Positions 58,451 to 58,609 of a DNA stretch of 58,609 nucleotides are shown here, one piece after another. The notes below the pieces were generated by a model. It saw only the letters and a list, made by a program, of their open reading frames with translations. It searched no databases and was not told the DNA's origin. Source of the DNA: Thiotrichaceae bacterium (GTDB lineage Bacteria; Pseudomonadota; Gammaproteobacteria; Beggiatoales; Beggiatoaceae); NCBI GenBank assembly GCA_029939505.1, contig JAOZSV010000009.1, positions 1-58,609 on the forward strand, written 5' to 3'. Position 1 is the first letter of the stretch, and each line of letters begins with the position of its first letter. A program made the position numbers and the translations under genes.

Positions 58451-58609
58451 TTAAAAGTATTCAAGCACAAATTATCGGATATGATGGGGCTTTGTACAAG
58501 ACATTTTTTATTGTTATAATTAACTGATGTTACTATGTTTCCAAGATGTTTAAGAAGCGGCGAAACGATATTTAAGAAATCCGAGTTTAAGAAATCCGAT
58601 TTTTGAAAA
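58451..58609. other. Right-edge spacer ending in a dispersed hairpin
   Basis: AT-rich DNA after the regulator, then TTTAAGAAATCCGAG and TTTAAGAAATCCGATTTTTG, the left arm of the AAATCCGA hairpin seen at 10497, 16263, 18262, 23819, 39785 and 51814. The window stops inside this arm, consistent with an assembly break at a repeat. Confidence 0.6.

Overview
The window looks like a chromosomal contig from a gammaproteobacterium of the Thiotrichales, the large sulfur bacteria (Beggiatoa / Thioploca / Thiomargarita type). Support: a gammaproteobacterial 16S 5' end; gammaproteobacterial gene order (gatC divergent from mreBCD-mrdA, kdsD-kdsC-lptCAB-rpoN-hpf-ptsN-hprK, argS-SPOR protein); AT-rich DNA; and intergenic spacers saturated with dispersed palindromes. 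The genus is an inference. The left edge lies inside a 16S rRNA gene and the right edge inside a dispersed hairpin, both typical assembly breakpoints.

Layout. 1-640: 5' end of a 16S gene on the minus strand, its boxA-bearing leader and a consensus promoter. 641-1871: AT-rich spacer without genes. 1872-5062: KfrA-like DNA-binding protein and thiC. 5275-6940: a decayed restriction-modification locus whose methyltransferase carries a 1-bp frameshift and an 88-bp TA-flanked miniature element. 6943-8157: argG. 8190-10240: an IS607-type element with a nonsense tnpB and a tnpA split by a nested palindromic element. 10340-15064: a response-regulator fragment, then mrdA-mreD-mreC-mreB. 15819-20387: gatC, gatA, a frameshifted Uma2-like gene and gatB, pushed apart by repeats. 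21017-21769: lutA-like gene. 22148-29283: lipopolysaccharide/Ntr cluster. 29894-31912: aroE and lpxL/htrB. 32158-39428: a pseudopilus or type IV pilus-like cluster (GspF-, GspL/PilM-, GspM/PilO- and MshK/PilP-like proteins, a GspK-like pilin and two tandem pilins). 39935-41866: yajD and proA. 42053-47828: a Ser/Thr kinase, mqsRA, a dynamin-like GTPase and ribF. 48096-54278: murJ with an ATPase gene upstream, ung, argS and a SPOR protein. 54406-58450: a PilJ-domain protein and a likely nitric-oxide-response set (CcoN/NnrS-like membrane protein, DUF2249, hemerythrin) divergent from a Dnr-type regulator, with a perfect FNR/Dnr box between them.

The most unusual aspect is the repeat system. Nearly every spacer holds several dispersed modules: a GGAGTnCAACGCTTTAGCTTTG repeat (two 27-bp-period arrays), a TCGAGG...CCTCGA hairpin whose arms change in a compensatory way between copies, an AAATCCGA hairpin, an AACCTGTCAGGTT palindrome, and several miniature elements with terminal inverted repeats. 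These are often nested. Six insertions show probable target duplications of 2, 4, 4, 5, 6 and 7 bp, suggesting several independent mobilising machineries. Removing the element restores the reading frame in two interrupted genes. The broken genes (methyltransferase, endonuclease remnant, tnpA, tnpB, Uma2, response regulator) are accessory, while the housekeeping genes look intact.
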